In this document: positions 25,593-34,404 of the stretch, one piece after another | Position numbering within the stretch: the first letter of the stretch is position 1 | How the letters are laid out: each line of letters begins with the position of its first letter | Source of the DNA: Bacteroidales bacterium | GTDB taxonomy: Bacteria; Bacteroidota; Bacteroidia; Bacteroidales; UBA932 | NCBI GenBank assembly: GCA_015060445.1 | Contig: SUYL01000054.1 | Location: 1-41,885 of the forward strand | DNA: 41,885 bases | Direction: 5' to 3' | Notes under the pieces: model-generated | What the model was told of the DNA's origin: nothing | What the model saw: the letters and a program-made list of their open reading frames with translations, nothing else | The model's database searches: none | Translations under genes and position numbers: made by a program

Positions 25593-27436
25593 TAAAAAAA
25601 ATATTAGTATATACTCTTGTCCTTGTGTTAAGTACATTGGAGTTGGAGTGCCACGCACAAAATGCCACAATACTGTTGGACAGCACTTATGTAAGGTGCA
25701 CCTCCATCTCTTCCATGACCAGTATAAACTACAAGAGGATATTGGTTCTCAACAGTGCCGGGAGCCGATATGCGAATTTCGTTTGCACTACCGACAACAA
25801 CCGATCCCTCAAAAGTTTCAAATGTACAATAACACCCATGAACGGGAAAAAGCGCACATTGGGGAAAAAGGATATCTCATCCACAGAGTTGTCGGAGAAT
25901 CTGGCGGACGATTACACAACCCATTATCTTGAAGTGACCAACTCCACCTACCCCTACATGGTGGAACTCGAGTACCAGACAGATTATTCAAACGGTTATA
26001 TCTCCATGCCATCATTTGCACCGGCATATATGCATGGCGCCAATGTACAGAAAGCAGTATATCACCTTGTCACCCCACAGGAAATGTCATGGTCATACAA
26101 ATGTGTAAATATGGAGACAAAACCCCATACAAGAGTGGAAAAAGGGGAAAAGCATACAATCTGGAGGCTTGAGAATCTGAATCCGTACAAACACGATGCA
26201 TTCATGCCTGCTATGGAGAGCATTCTCCCGCACATGTACGTTACTCCCGACAGGTTCCTTTTCTACAAAATTGAGGGAAACTCGAGTTCTTGGGAGGAAT
26301 ACGGCAAATGGCAGTGGGGCCTTATGGAAGGGAGAGACATTCTACCCGACAGACTGAAAGAAATTGTACATGAAATTACAGACACAATAAGTCTCAGACG
26401 TGAAAAGATAAGGGCATTATACAATTATCTTGGCCATACCACAAGGTACGTAAGCATACAGATGGGACTTGGCGGTCTGCAGCCTATGACTGCAACACAA
26501 GTATATGAAAACGGATTTGGAGACTGCAAAGCCCTTACAAACTACCTTAAAGCATTGCTCAAGGAGTGCGGCATAGAATCCAACTATGTGGAGATAAATA
26601 CCCAAAACCCCAAAATATTGAGGGACCATGCCTCAGTCTACCAGACAAACCATGCCATACTTAAGGTACCGGACCCCGAAGGGGACCTGTGGCTGGAATG
26701 CACAAACTCAGAAATTCCTTTCGGATTCCTGCATGACGGCATAGCAGGACACGATGCTGTTGTGTATTCCAATGGTACCGCATCAATAGAGACTCTTCCC
26801 AATTATCCCGACTCAACCAATATAATAAACTCGGAAGTACATATAAGGATATTGGAAAACGGCAATGCTGAAGTTGTTGTAAATGAAAAATACCATAACC
26901 AATGCTGCGAAAACATGCATGGGATAACAAAACTCGGCCCTACAAAGCAGACAGAAATAATAAAGGGGGAAATTGCAGCCCCTTCGTGTTCAATTTCCAA
27001 CATAAAAAGCATTGGTAAAGAGGAAAATCACCCACAACTGCATCTGACCTATACCCTGGAGAGCCAGGATTGGATTTCAAGGAGCGGTAACAGGATGTTC
27101 ATTCCAATCTCAATATTCAGGAGGTCATCTCCCCAATTCAATAAAGAACGGGAACTTGACATAGAAGTACGTAATGGACATACATGGGTACAGAAAATCC
27201 AACTGGAACTGCCACAGGGATATGTCATTGAAGGTATTCCAAAAGATGCTGCGGCCTCATGCTGCCTGGGCAGCATAAAATTCACCGCAAAAGCAAGCGG
27301 CAAATACGTTGACATTACCATTGAGAGGAAATATTCAAACGGCAAATACGATGCGGCAAAGATTGGGGAAGTAAAAGGGTTCTTCACTTCCATGGATAAA
27401 ATATGCGGCCAAAAAATAGTGGTAAGCAAACAATAA
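25589..27436 (+). CDS. DUF3857/transglutaminase-like exported protein with Cys-His retained
   Basis: This 615-residue protein is homologous in layout to the preceding one. It has a signal peptide (about 1-24, ending in CHAQ), a DUF3857 domain (about 30-210) and a transglutaminase-like core (about 240-400). The catalytic Cys is present as Cys313 (GFGDCKALTNYL) and the His as His355 (TNHAILKV). The third position is Glu370 (WLECTN) where Asp is usual, so activity is plausible but not certain. The start ATG overlaps the stop of the upstream gene by four bases. Periplasmic or surface location is inferred. Enzyme-type activity would be amide hydrolysis or transfer on unknown peptide or glycan-linked substrates. 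Confidence 0.86.
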   Translation: MIKKILVYTLVLVLSTLELECHAQNATILLDSTYVRCTSISSMTSINYKRILVLNSAGSRYANFVCTTDNNRSLKSFKCTITPMNGKKRTLGKKDISSTELSENLADDYTTHYLEVTNSTYPYMVELEYQTDYSNGYISMPSFAPAYMHGANVQKAVYHLVTPQEMSWSYKCVNMETKPHTRVEKGEKHTIWRLENLNPYKHDAFMPAMESILPHMYVTPDRFLFYKIEGNSSSWEEYGKWQWGLMEGRDILPDRLKEIVHEITDTISLRREKIRALYNYLGHTTRYVSIQMGLGGLQPMTATQVYENGFGDCKALTNYLKALLKECGIESNYVEINTQNPKILRDHASVYQTNHAILKVPDPEGDLWLECTNSEIPFGFLHDGIAGHDAVVYSNGTASIETLPNYPDSTNIINSEVHIRILENGNAEVVVNEKYHNQCCENMHGITKLGPTKQTEIIKGEIAAPSCSISNIKSIGKEENHPQLHLTYTLESQDWISRSGNRMFIPISIFRRSSPQFNKERELDIEVRNGHTWVQKIQLELPQGYVIEGIPKDAAASCCLGSIKFTAKASGKYVDITIERKYSNGKYDAAKIGEVKGFFTSMDKICGQKIVVSKQ

Positions 27437-27453
27437 CCTAACCACAATTTTGT

Positions 27454-27461
27454 TATATTTG
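27454..27461 (+). promoter_or_regulatory. Putative -7 box of dnaN
   Basis: TATATTTG fits TAnnTTTG 26 nt before the dnaN ATG. A clear -33 box is not seen. Confidence 0.45.
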
Positions 27462-27487
27462 TACTTTAAAAATTTAATTAGAGGATT

Positions 27488-28618
27488 ATGAGATTTATTG
27501 TTTCGAGTACAGATTTGCTGCAAGGTTTATTGTCGGTTCAGAAGGTTATTGCTTCCAAAAGTTCACTTCCAATCCTGGACAACTTCCTGTTCACTTTGGA
27601 TGGCAGTACTTTAACAGTTACCGGTTCTGATTCTGAGACAACATTAAAGACAATTTTAACCATAAATGAGGTAATGGAGGGGGGCGAGATTGCAGTACCT
27701 GCAAAACTCCTTACAGATTCTCTCAAGGAACTTCCAACACAACCTATAGAGTTTTCTTCAGATGATGAAAAGAACATTGTGAACATTATATGGGCAAGCG
27801 GAAGCGCACAGATTCCGTTTACAAGTGCAGAGGACTACCCTACCTTAAAGGAACTGGTGGAACCTACAGCAATAAGGATGAAGGGATCTGTTCTTGCAGA
27901 TGGAATAAACAGTACCCTTTACGCTACAGGTGACGAGGAGTTGAGGCCGGTTATGAACGGCATCTTCTTTGACATTGCGGAGGATTCAACAACACTTGTA
28001 GCATCAAATGCACATAAACTTGTATATTACAGGAGGCATGACATCAAGTCTGCTACCGCATCTTCATTCATCCTGCCAAAGAAACCAGCCAACATACTGA
28101 AGGCAAATCTTGCAAAATGCATGGATGAGGAGGTAGAAATAACTTTCGACCGCACAAACTGCGCCTATTTCAAGTTCAACTCCTTCCTTATCTTCTGCAA
28201 ACTTGTAGATGGCACATACCCTGCATACAAGAGCGTTATTCCCAAGAACAATACAAATGTGATTACAGTAAGCCGCGCAGAACTGCTGAATGCCACAAAA
28301 CGTGTTGCAGTATGCTCAAACCAGGCTACCGGACAGATTGTATTCAAATTGGCAGACAACAGCATATCAATTACAGCACAGGACCTTGATTTCTCTATGA
28401 GCGCCCATGAAACTGTTGGATGCGAGTATGACGGTTCTCCAATGGAAATAGGATTCAAATCCACTTTCCTTATTGAGATTCTTGGCAATCTGCAGTATGA
28501 CCAGATATGCATAAGGCTTTCTGACCCTAACAGGGCTGCCCTTATACAGCCTGCAGTGCAGACAGAACCTGATGAAGAGATATGCGCATTGCTTATGCCA
28601 ATGAGAATTAACAACTGA
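27488..28618 (+). CDS. dnaN: DNA polymerase III beta subunit (sliding clamp)
   Basis: This 376-residue protein is the processivity clamp of the replicative polymerase. The N-terminus MRFIVSSTDLLQGLLSVQKV and the following SSLPILDNFLF segment are typical, as is the C-terminal LLMPMR close to the end. The length equals the usual three-domain clamp. It is not next to dnaA here, as is common in Bacteroidota. It is followed after 5 bases by the exonuclease gene, so replication functions appear grouped. Confidence 0.96.
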   Translation: MRFIVSSTDLLQGLLSVQKVIASKSSLPILDNFLFTLDGSTLTVTGSDSETTLKTILTINEVMEGGEIAVPAKLLTDSLKELPTQPIEFSSDDEKNIVNIIWASGSAQIPFTSAEDYPTLKELVEPTAIRMKGSVLADGINSTLYATGDEELRPVMNGIFFDIAEDSTTLVASNAHKLVYYRRHDIKSATASSFILPKKPANILKANLAKCMDEEVEITFDRTNCAYFKFNSFLIFCKLVDGTYPAYKSVIPKNNTNVITVSRAELLNATKRVAVCSNQATGQIVFKLADNSISITAQDLDFSMSAHETVGCEYDGSPMEIGFKSTFLIEILGNLQYDQICIRLSDPNRAALIQPAVQTEPDEEICALLMPMRINN

Positions 28619-28623
28619 CCTTT

Positions 28624-29388
28624 ATGCAACTGAATCTTAAAAACCCCATAGTATTCTTTGACATTGAGAGCACAGGCCTCAATGTGGCATCTGACAGGAT
28701 TGTTGAAATATGCGCCGTAAAGGTTATGCCAAACGGTGATGAAGAGGTAAAGACAAGGAGGATAAACCCCACAATTCCAATATCTGCAGAAGCACAGGCT
28801 GTACACGGCATTTCAAATGAAGATGTAAAGGACTGCCCAACATTTAAGGAGATAGCCAAAAGCCTCGCCAAATGGATGGAGGGCTGCGATTTTGCCGGAT
28901 ACAACTCCATAAAGTTTGACATTCCTCTCCTTGCAGAGGAATTCCTTAGAGTTGGTATAGACTTCGATTTCCGCAAACGCCACCTTGTAGATGTGCAGAA
29001 CATCTTCCACAAGATGGAACAGAGGACCCTGTCTGCAGCATACAAGTTCTACTGCCAGAAAGATCTTGAAAATGCACACTCTGCTGAGGCTGACACCCTT
29101 GCCACTTATGAAATCCTTAAGGGGCAGTTGGACAGATATCCCGACACTCTTGAGAATGATGTGAAGATGCTTGCAGAGTTCTCCACAAAGACCAAACTTA
29201 TAGATTATGCCGGAAGGATTGCACTCAATGACAAGGATGTTCCGGTATTCAATTTCGGCAAGCACAAGGGGAAACCCGTTGAAGAGGTATTCAGGAGCGA
29301 ACCAAGTTATTATTCTTGGATGATGAACGGAGACTTTACCCTGGACACAAAGAAAGTCATTACCGAACTCAAACTTAAAATGAGGTAA
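28624..29388 (+). CDS. DEDDh 3'-5' exonuclease (DnaQ/ExoX-like)
   Basis: This is a 254-residue exonuclease of the DnaQ family. The metal-binding residues are Asp13 and Glu15 (FFDIESTGLN), Asp99 (NSIKFD), and His152 and Asp157 (HSAEAD), giving the DEDDh signature. After the nuclease domain (about 1-170) lies a C-terminal extension with FNFGKHKGKPVEEV and YYSWMM, as seen in ExoX-like and Bacteroidota exonucleases. It probably supplies proofreading or repair activity. Whether it is the true epsilon subunit is not certain, since other DnaQ copies usually exist. Its position 5 bases after dnaN supports a replication role. Confidence 0.93.
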   Translation: MQLNLKNPIVFFDIESTGLNVASDRIVEICAVKVMPNGDEEVKTRRINPTIPISAEAQAVHGISNEDVKDCPTFKEIAKSLAKWMEGCDFAGYNSIKFDIPLLAEEFLRVGIDFDFRKRHLVDVQNIFHKMEQRTLSAAYKFYCQKDLENAHSAEADTLATYEILKGQLDRYPDTLENDVKMLAEFSTKTKLIDYAGRIALNDKDVPVFNFGKHKGKPVEEVFRSEPSYYSWMMNGDFTLDTKKVITELKLKMR

Positions 29389-29416
29389 ACCAAAACCTCA
29401 CAACATTGTTTTTAAG

Positions 29417-29902
29417 ATGAATATAATTACAGTACCATACGGCAGCAAGGGCTTTTATGCCAGACCGGACACATCCCTCAACAGGGATAGCAATGACTAT
29501 TTCTGTCCGGAAGAGGCAACTGAACTTGCTGCTGCTGTATTTATATATGCCAAAGCCGCCAAAGCGGGCAAATGCGTTGCCTCAAAGTTTGCAGGAAGAT
29601 ACTACTGCGTTGTGGGAAAAGGGATACATCTTTCTGCACCATCTTTCAATGACGGCACTCCCGAGGGGTGGTGGACAGCAAATTCCCTGGACTCCTCAAC
29701 TTTCATAACTGAAGAAATGCCGGCAGAAAATGCATCTGCAGAAGAGATTGAGAAACTTGATTCAGCCTTTGAGTCAATTTCAAAATATGTCTCTTTCAGA
29801 ACGGGAGACTATATTGCAGTAGAGATTGGGCCGTCTGTTAAAATAAAAAAAGGTGAATCTTCATTCACCTGCAACAACACCACCATAAATATCATCTGGT
29901 AA
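29417..29902 (+). CDS. Degenerate, shortened FAH-family-like protein
   Basis: This 161-residue protein resembles the fumarylacetoacetate hydrolase family of Bacteroidota as I remember it. ARPDTSL matches the KPDTALL region, a following KFAGRYYCVVGKGI matches RFAHRYYDAVTVGI, and SISKYVSFRTGDYIAV matches ISYVSQFFTLKTGDLLFTG. The FAH metal ligands are not present: the YETELVV pattern reads TELAAAV and the D of FTARD is replaced. The N-terminal Rossmann-like entry and a middle segment are also missing, so length is 161 rather than about 200. It probably is not an active hydrolase. It follows the exonuclease gene by 28 bases and overlaps the convergent flavoprotein gene by 11 bases. Confidence 0.5.
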   Translation: MNIITVPYGSKGFYARPDTSLNRDSNDYFCPEEATELAAAVFIYAKAAKAGKCVASKFAGRYYCVVGKGIHLSAPSFNDGTPEGWWTANSLDSSTFITEEMPAENASAEEIEKLDSAFESISKYVSFRTGDYIAVEIGPSVKIKKGESSFTCNNTTINIIW

Positions 29903-31121
29903 TCTTTGCCGCAGCACTTGCTGCAGCCATTGCTCCTGTCGAGAATGCTATCTGGAGATTATACCCGCCTGTATCTCCATCAAGATCAAGCACTTCTCCG
30001 GCAAAATACAACCCTTCAACAAGTTTTGACTCCATGCTCTTCTGGGATACTTCCTGCAGGGAAACACCTCCGGCAGTTACCACACACCTTTCATATCCCA
30101 CATATCCGGCTATAGGGAAACTCCAACATTTGAGCCTCTGATGCAGATTGCTTACTGCAATTCCTCTGTTTTCTTCAATAAAAAGTTTCACCAGACTGCC
30201 AGGCAGAAGTTTATGCAACAGCCCCTTCAACTGGTCACCTTTAATCTGTGCCAACTCCCTATTAATCCTCTCCTGCAACTGTTTCTCAGTTACAGCAGGT
30301 TTCATGTCGAGCCTCAATTCCACCCTCTGTCCGTTTATGATGCTGTGTACCCCCTTTCTGCTCACTTTAAAACCTATAGGCCCCTCTATTCCACCATTGG
30401 TAAAATCCAGATCTCCAAACTCCTCCTGAACAACATCTCCATTAACAACCAGTTGTACAGATACATTCTTCAGAGAAATTCCATAAAACTCTTCCCGATA
30501 GTTTTTTGGGGTAAGGGCAGTCAATGACGGGAAACACGGTGTAATCTTATGTCCAAGCCCTTTTGCAAATGCATATCCGTCTCCCGACGATCCTGTAGTT
30601 GGATAGGACATTCCTCCCGTTGCAATTATGATTGCTCTGGAACGGATTTGCCCCTCCCGGGTGGAAATAACGAAGTTGTCGGGAAGATGGGATATCTCCA
30701 CAACCGGAGAATTTTTCCGTATCTCAATGCCTCCTGAAGATATATGCCTCTCAAGAGCCGCTACAACATCCAGTGCCTTCATGCTCTGAGGGAAAACCCT
30801 GTCTCCCCTCTCAACAACAAGTGGAAGCCCAATCCCCTCAAAAAACTCCATTACAGCCATATTGCTCATGGCATAGAAAGAATTCTTGAGGAAAATATTC
30901 TTTGGATGAATATGGGTAGAAAACTCATTCCATGGCTTTGTATTGGTTAAATTGCAACGCCCCTTGCCTGTTATACCAATTTTAAGTCCACACCGGTGCA
31001 TCTTCTCCAGCAGAAGAACATTGAGGGAATTGCCCTCTTTAATATAAGAAGAAAGGGTTGCAGCCGCAAAAAGTCCGGCTGCTCCCCCTCCTACTATTGT
31101 TATGTCGTAAATTTTACCCAA
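29892..31121 (-). CDS. HI0933-family FAD-dependent flavoprotein
   Basis: This 409-residue protein has the FAD-binding Rossmann motif VGGGAAGLFAA near the N-terminus and the family signature ITGKGRCNLTN (about 48-58), which marks the HI0933/YhiN family of NAD(P)/FAD-dependent oxidoreductases. A C-terminal GGYNLQIAFSTG segment is also typical. The physiological reaction is not known. It is one base after the butyrate kinase stop codon on the same strand, so it is likely the last gene of the ackA-ptb-buk transcript. Its tail overlaps the convergent FAH-like gene by 11 bases. Confidence 0.9.
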   Translation of the reverse strand: MGKIYDITIVGGGAAGLFAAATLSSYIKEGNSLNVLLLEKMHRCGLKIGITGKGRCNLTNTKPWNEFSTHIHPKNIFLKNSFYAMSNMAVMEFFEGIGLPLVVERGDRVFPQSMKALDVVAALERHISSGGIEIRKNSPVVEISHLPDNFVISTREGQIRSRAIIIATGGMSYPTTGSSGDGYAFAKGLGHKITPCFPSLTALTPKNYREEFYGISLKNVSVQLVVNGDVVQEEFGDLDFTNGGIEGPIGFKVSRKGVHSIINGQRVELRLDMKPAVTEKQLQERINRELAQIKGDQLKGLLHKLLPGSLVKLFIEENRGIAVSNLHQRLKCWSFPIAGYVGYERCVVTAGGVSLQEVSQKSMESKLVEGLYFAGEVLDLDGDTGGYNLQIAFSTGAMAAASAAAKITR

Positions 31122-31122
31122 A

Positions 31123-32193
31123 CTAGTAAACTTTTACTTCCTCTGTACCGTTAAGGACAGCAAGTCCATTGCCAGCCAAAGCACCCATCTCATCCTCACC
31201 AGGATATACAGATACCGGAGCAATAAACTCAACTTTACCTTTAACCAGTTCCATAAGACCTTTATTGTATGCAATACCGCCTGTAATGATAATTGCGTCA
31301 ACCTTACCGTTAACTACAGTTGCCATTGCGCCAATCTCTTTGGCCAACTGGTATGCAAAAGCCTCATTTACAAGGATAGCCTCAGGATCACCGGCATTTA
31401 CTCTGTTCTCAACATCCATGAAAGAGTTTGTGCCAAGCAAAGAAACAATACCGCCTTCTCCAGAAATCATTTTTCTTATCTGTTTCTCGGTATATTTTCC
31501 ACTGAAGCATGCATCTACAACTGCTGCTGCAGGAAGGCCTCCAGATCTCTCAGGAGAGAAAGGACCCTCTCCTCTCAATGCATCATTGACATCAATTACC
31601 CTACCTTTGCTGTGGATACCTACTGATACACCACCGCCCAAGTGGGCAACAATGATATTGAGGTCTGCATAGTTCTTGCCATTCTCTTTAGCATACAGTT
31701 TTGCAATTGCCTTCTGGTTAAGGGCATGGAAGATAGAAACCCTTGGGAATGCTGCATGGCCCGAAATCCTTGCAACAGGCTCAAGTTCGTCTACCACTAC
31801 AGGGTCTGCAATAAGAGCCTTTATGCCACCAATCTCCTTAACAAGTTCATTTGCAATGATTGCACCCAAGTTGCTGGCATGCTCTCCGTTTTTACCAGAT
31901 TTGATATCCTCTATCATGGCCTGGTTAACCTCGTACACACCACTTGGAATAGGTTTTACAAGACCACCCCTGCCAACAATTATTGCAAGGGATTTAAGGT
32001 CTATATTGTTCTCTGCAAGGGCAGCCTTGATTGTCTCTTTTCTGAACTCAAGCTGGTCAATCACATTCTTGTAAGGAGCCAACTCCTCATTTGAATGGCG
32101 CAAAGTTTTTGTAAAAACCTCTTTTGTATCTTCATAAACCGAGATCTTTGTAGAAGTAGAGCCCGGATTTATTGCCAATATAAGTTTACCCAT
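31123..32193 (-). CDS. buk: Butyrate kinase
   Basis: This is a 356-residue enzyme of the acetokinase family with the butyrate kinase opening (LILAINPGSTSTKISVYED). It converts butyryl-phosphate and ADP to butyrate and ATP. Other family motifs are VGRGGLVKPIPSGVY, VAHLGGGVSVG and IITGGIAYNKG. Length is normal. It follows ptb by 6 bases. Branched-chain acyl substrates such as isobutyryl phosphate are also possible and cannot be excluded from sequence. Confidence 0.93.
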   Translation of the reverse strand: MGKLILAINPGSTSTKISVYEDTKEVFTKTLRHSNEELAPYKNVIDQLEFRKETIKAALAENNIDLKSLAIIVGRGGLVKPIPSGVYEVNQAMIEDIKSGKNGEHASNLGAIIANELVKEIGGIKALIADPVVVDELEPVARISGHAAFPRVSIFHALNQKAIAKLYAKENGKNYADLNIIVAHLGGGVSVGIHSKGRVIDVNDALRGEGPFSPERSGGLPAAAVVDACFSGKYTEKQIRKMISGEGGIVSLLGTNSFMDVENRVNAGDPEAILVNEAFAYQLAKEIGAMATVVNGKVDAIIITGGIAYNKGLMELVKGKVEFIAPVSVYPGEDEMGALAGNGLAVLNGTEEVKVY

Positions 32194-32199
32194 AGTTTA

Positions 32200-33105
32200 T
32201 TATTTTGCAGTAAGAGCTGCCAAAGCAATTGAATTAAGTTTTGTCTCAGTGCTGTCTGCACGGCTTGAAAGTACACATGGAGCCTTAGCACCTGCAACCA
32301 TTGCAGCCATTTTGACACCTGGACAGAAGTGGCCTGCAAATTTGTAGAATACGTTTGCAGCCTCAATGCTAGGGAATACACAGCAATCTGCATCTCCTGC
32401 AACCTCACTCTTGAGTTTTTTAATCTCTGCAGCCTCTTTGCACAATGCAACATCCAATGCCAAAGGACCGTCAACTACACAACCTGCAATCTGGCCTCTT
32501 TCAGACATTTTTGCAAGCATGGCAGCCTCAACACAAGCAGGCATACCTGGAAGCATCTGCTCAGTTGCTGTAATCATTGCAACTTTTGGTTTCTCTACAC
32601 CAAGAGCCCTTGCTGTATTTGCAACATAACCTATCATTGCCTGTTTCTGTTTCAAATCTGGAGCAGGAATTACAGCAATGTCGGAGATAACAAGAAGTTT
32701 GTGGTAACCAGGATTCTGTACTACACAAACGTGGCTCAAAACAGCCTTTGGAGGAAGAAGACCTTTCTCTTTGTTAAGGATGCCTCTCATATATTTGTCG
32801 GTTGAGCAAAGACCTTTCATAAGAATGTCTGCCTCACCTGCATTAACCATATCAACTGCCTGAGAAATTGATTTGAGCTCATTGTTGTTGTTTACAACAG
32901 TAAGTTTTGACATATCATAGTTGTTCTCTGCGCATACCTTTTTGATCATCTCCTCATCTCCTACAAGGATACCCTCAACGATACCTGCCTCTACAGCCAT
33001 ATAAACTGCGCTGATTGTATGGTCATCAACACCCCATGCAGCAACTAGCCTTTTTTTTGGTTTTGAGCGCAACTGCTCAAACATCTGGTCAAAATTTGTA
33101 ATCAT
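32200..33105 (-). CDS. ptb: Phosphate butyryltransferase
   Basis: This is a 301-residue PTA/PTB-family acyltransferase, which converts butyryl-CoA and phosphate to butyryl-phosphate and CoA. Motifs include DILMKGLCSTDKYMRGIL, LLVISDIAVIPAP and SSRADSTETKLNSIALA at the C-terminus. The short length without a DRTGG or N-terminal extension and the neighbouring buk favour ptb over pta. It sits between ackA (12 bases) and buk (6 bases). No pta is seen in the window, so ptb could also serve acetyl-CoA. Confidence 0.9.
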   Translation of the reverse strand: MITNFDQMFEQLRSKPKKRLVAAWGVDDHTISAVYMAVEAGIVEGILVGDEEMIKKVCAENNYDMSKLTVVNNNNELKSISQAVDMVNAGEADILMKGLCSTDKYMRGILNKEKGLLPPKAVLSHVCVVQNPGYHKLLVISDIAVIPAPDLKQKQAMIGYVANTARALGVEKPKVAMITATEQMLPGMPACVEAAMLAKMSERGQIAGCVVDGPLALDVALCKEAAEIKKLKSEVAGDADCCVFPSIEAANVFYKFAGHFCPGVKMAAMVAGAKAPCVLSSRADSTETKLNSIALAALTAK

Positions 33106-33117
33106 AATATATAAGTT

Positions 33118-34323
33118 TTATTTTGTTGTTAGTCTCATTGTCTCCTGCGCAATCACAAGTTCCTCATTGGTTGTAACTGTAGTTACCACAACCCTTGAAC
33201 CAGGTTTGGTAATTATCCTGTCCTCACCGCGTACATTGTTGGCCTCGGTGTCAAAGTCAATGCCAAGGAAAGAGCATCCTGTACATACATCCTCCCTTAC
33301 ACTTATGTCATTCTCACCAATACCGCCTGTAAATACTATGAGGTCAACACCGTTCATTGCAGCCGCATAGGCTCCAATAAACTTGCGCACACCATATCTG
33401 AACATGTCCATTGCAAGTTGTGCCCTGTGGTTTCCCTCTTTGGCAGCAGCCTCAATGTCACGTGCATCTGAAGAGACACCGGAGACACCCAAAAAGCCGC
33501 TCTTCTTATTCAGTACGTCGCTGATACCCTTTGCATCAAGGTCATATTTTGTCTGGAGATATGTTACAAGACCTGCATCAATATTACCGCAGCGTGTACC
33601 CATTACTACACCCTCAACCGGTGTGAAACCCATAGAGGTATCAACAGATTTACCGTTGCAGATTGCAGTTACAGAACCGCCGTTGCCAAGGTGGCAGGTG
33701 ATAATCTTTGAGTTGTTGAAGTCAAGACCTGCAAGTTTTGCAGATTTCTCGGCTACAAACTTGTGGCTTGTTCCGTGGAATCCGTATCTTCTCACCTTAT
33801 CTCTTACATAATACTCGTATGGAATTGCATACATGTATGCATACTCAGGCATTGTCTGGTGGAATGATGTGTCAAATACAGCAACTTGAGGAATCTCAGG
33901 CATAAGTGAACGTACAGCCATAATTCCCAATAGGTTTGCAGGATTGTGGAGCGGTGCAAGTTCGCAACATTTCTGGATACCCTCAATAACCTCGCTGTGT
34001 ACAACTGCACTGGCGTTGAAAAGGTCACCGCCATGGGCTACCCTATGACCTACAGCATTAATCTCTGAAAGGGATTTCAACACGCCCTGCTCAGGATCAA
34101 CCAACAGGTCAAGAACACTCTTGATACCCTCAGTATGGTCTGGAATAGGTTTGCTTATTACATGTTTCTCCTTCTCCGGTACTCTGTGGGTAATTTCACC
34201 CACCTCAAGGCCAATTCTCTCTACAAGGCCTTTTGCCAATAGAGAATACTCGGTTTCATTCTTCATGTCAAGCACCTGATACTTCAATGAAGAACTTCCG
34301 CAATTCAATACAAGAATTATCAT
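33118..34323 (-). CDS. ackA: Acetate kinase
   Basis: This is a 401-residue acetate kinase, which makes ATP from acetyl-phosphate. The N-terminus MIILVLNCGSSSLKYQ with the phosphate-loop Asn7, HRVAHGGDLF, VFDTSFHQTMPEYAYMYAIP, RRYGFHGTSHKFV and the C-terminal FTGGIGEND are all typical of AckA. It is the first gene of the minus-strand cluster ackA-ptb-buk-flavoprotein, with a promoter at 34403-34372. This makes the cluster a unit of substrate-level phosphorylation for acetate and butyrate. Confidence 0.96.
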   Translation of the reverse strand: MIILVLNCGSSSLKYQVLDMKNETEYSLLAKGLVERIGLEVGEITHRVPEKEKHVISKPIPDHTEGIKSVLDLLVDPEQGVLKSLSEINAVGHRVAHGGDLFNASAVVHSEVIEGIQKCCELAPLHNPANLLGIMAVRSLMPEIPQVAVFDTSFHQTMPEYAYMYAIPYEYYVRDKVRRYGFHGTSHKFVAEKSAKLAGLDFNNSKIITCHLGNGGSVTAICNGKSVDTSMGFTPVEGVVMGTRCGNIDAGLVTYLQTKYDLDAKGISDVLNKKSGFLGVSGVSSDARDIEAAAKEGNHRAQLAMDMFRYGVRKFIGAYAAAMNGVDLIVFTGGIGENDISVREDVCTGCSFLGIDFDTEANNVRGEDRIITKPGSRVVVTTVTTNEELVIAQETMRLTTK

Positions 34324-34371
34324 AAAAATGTATTTTAAGTTATTTTATCAGTTTTCAGCAAAGAATGGAAA

Positions 34372-34403
34372 CAAATATAATGATTTTTGTCGTTAAAAGC
34401 CAA
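34372..34403 (-). promoter_or_regulatory. Promoter of the ackA-ptb-buk cluster
   Basis: On the minus strand TTGG (34403-34400) and TATATTTG (34379-34372) are separated by 20 nt, a good -33/-7 pair. The leader to the ackA ATG is about 45 nt. Confidence 0.65.
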
Positions 34404-34404
34404 T

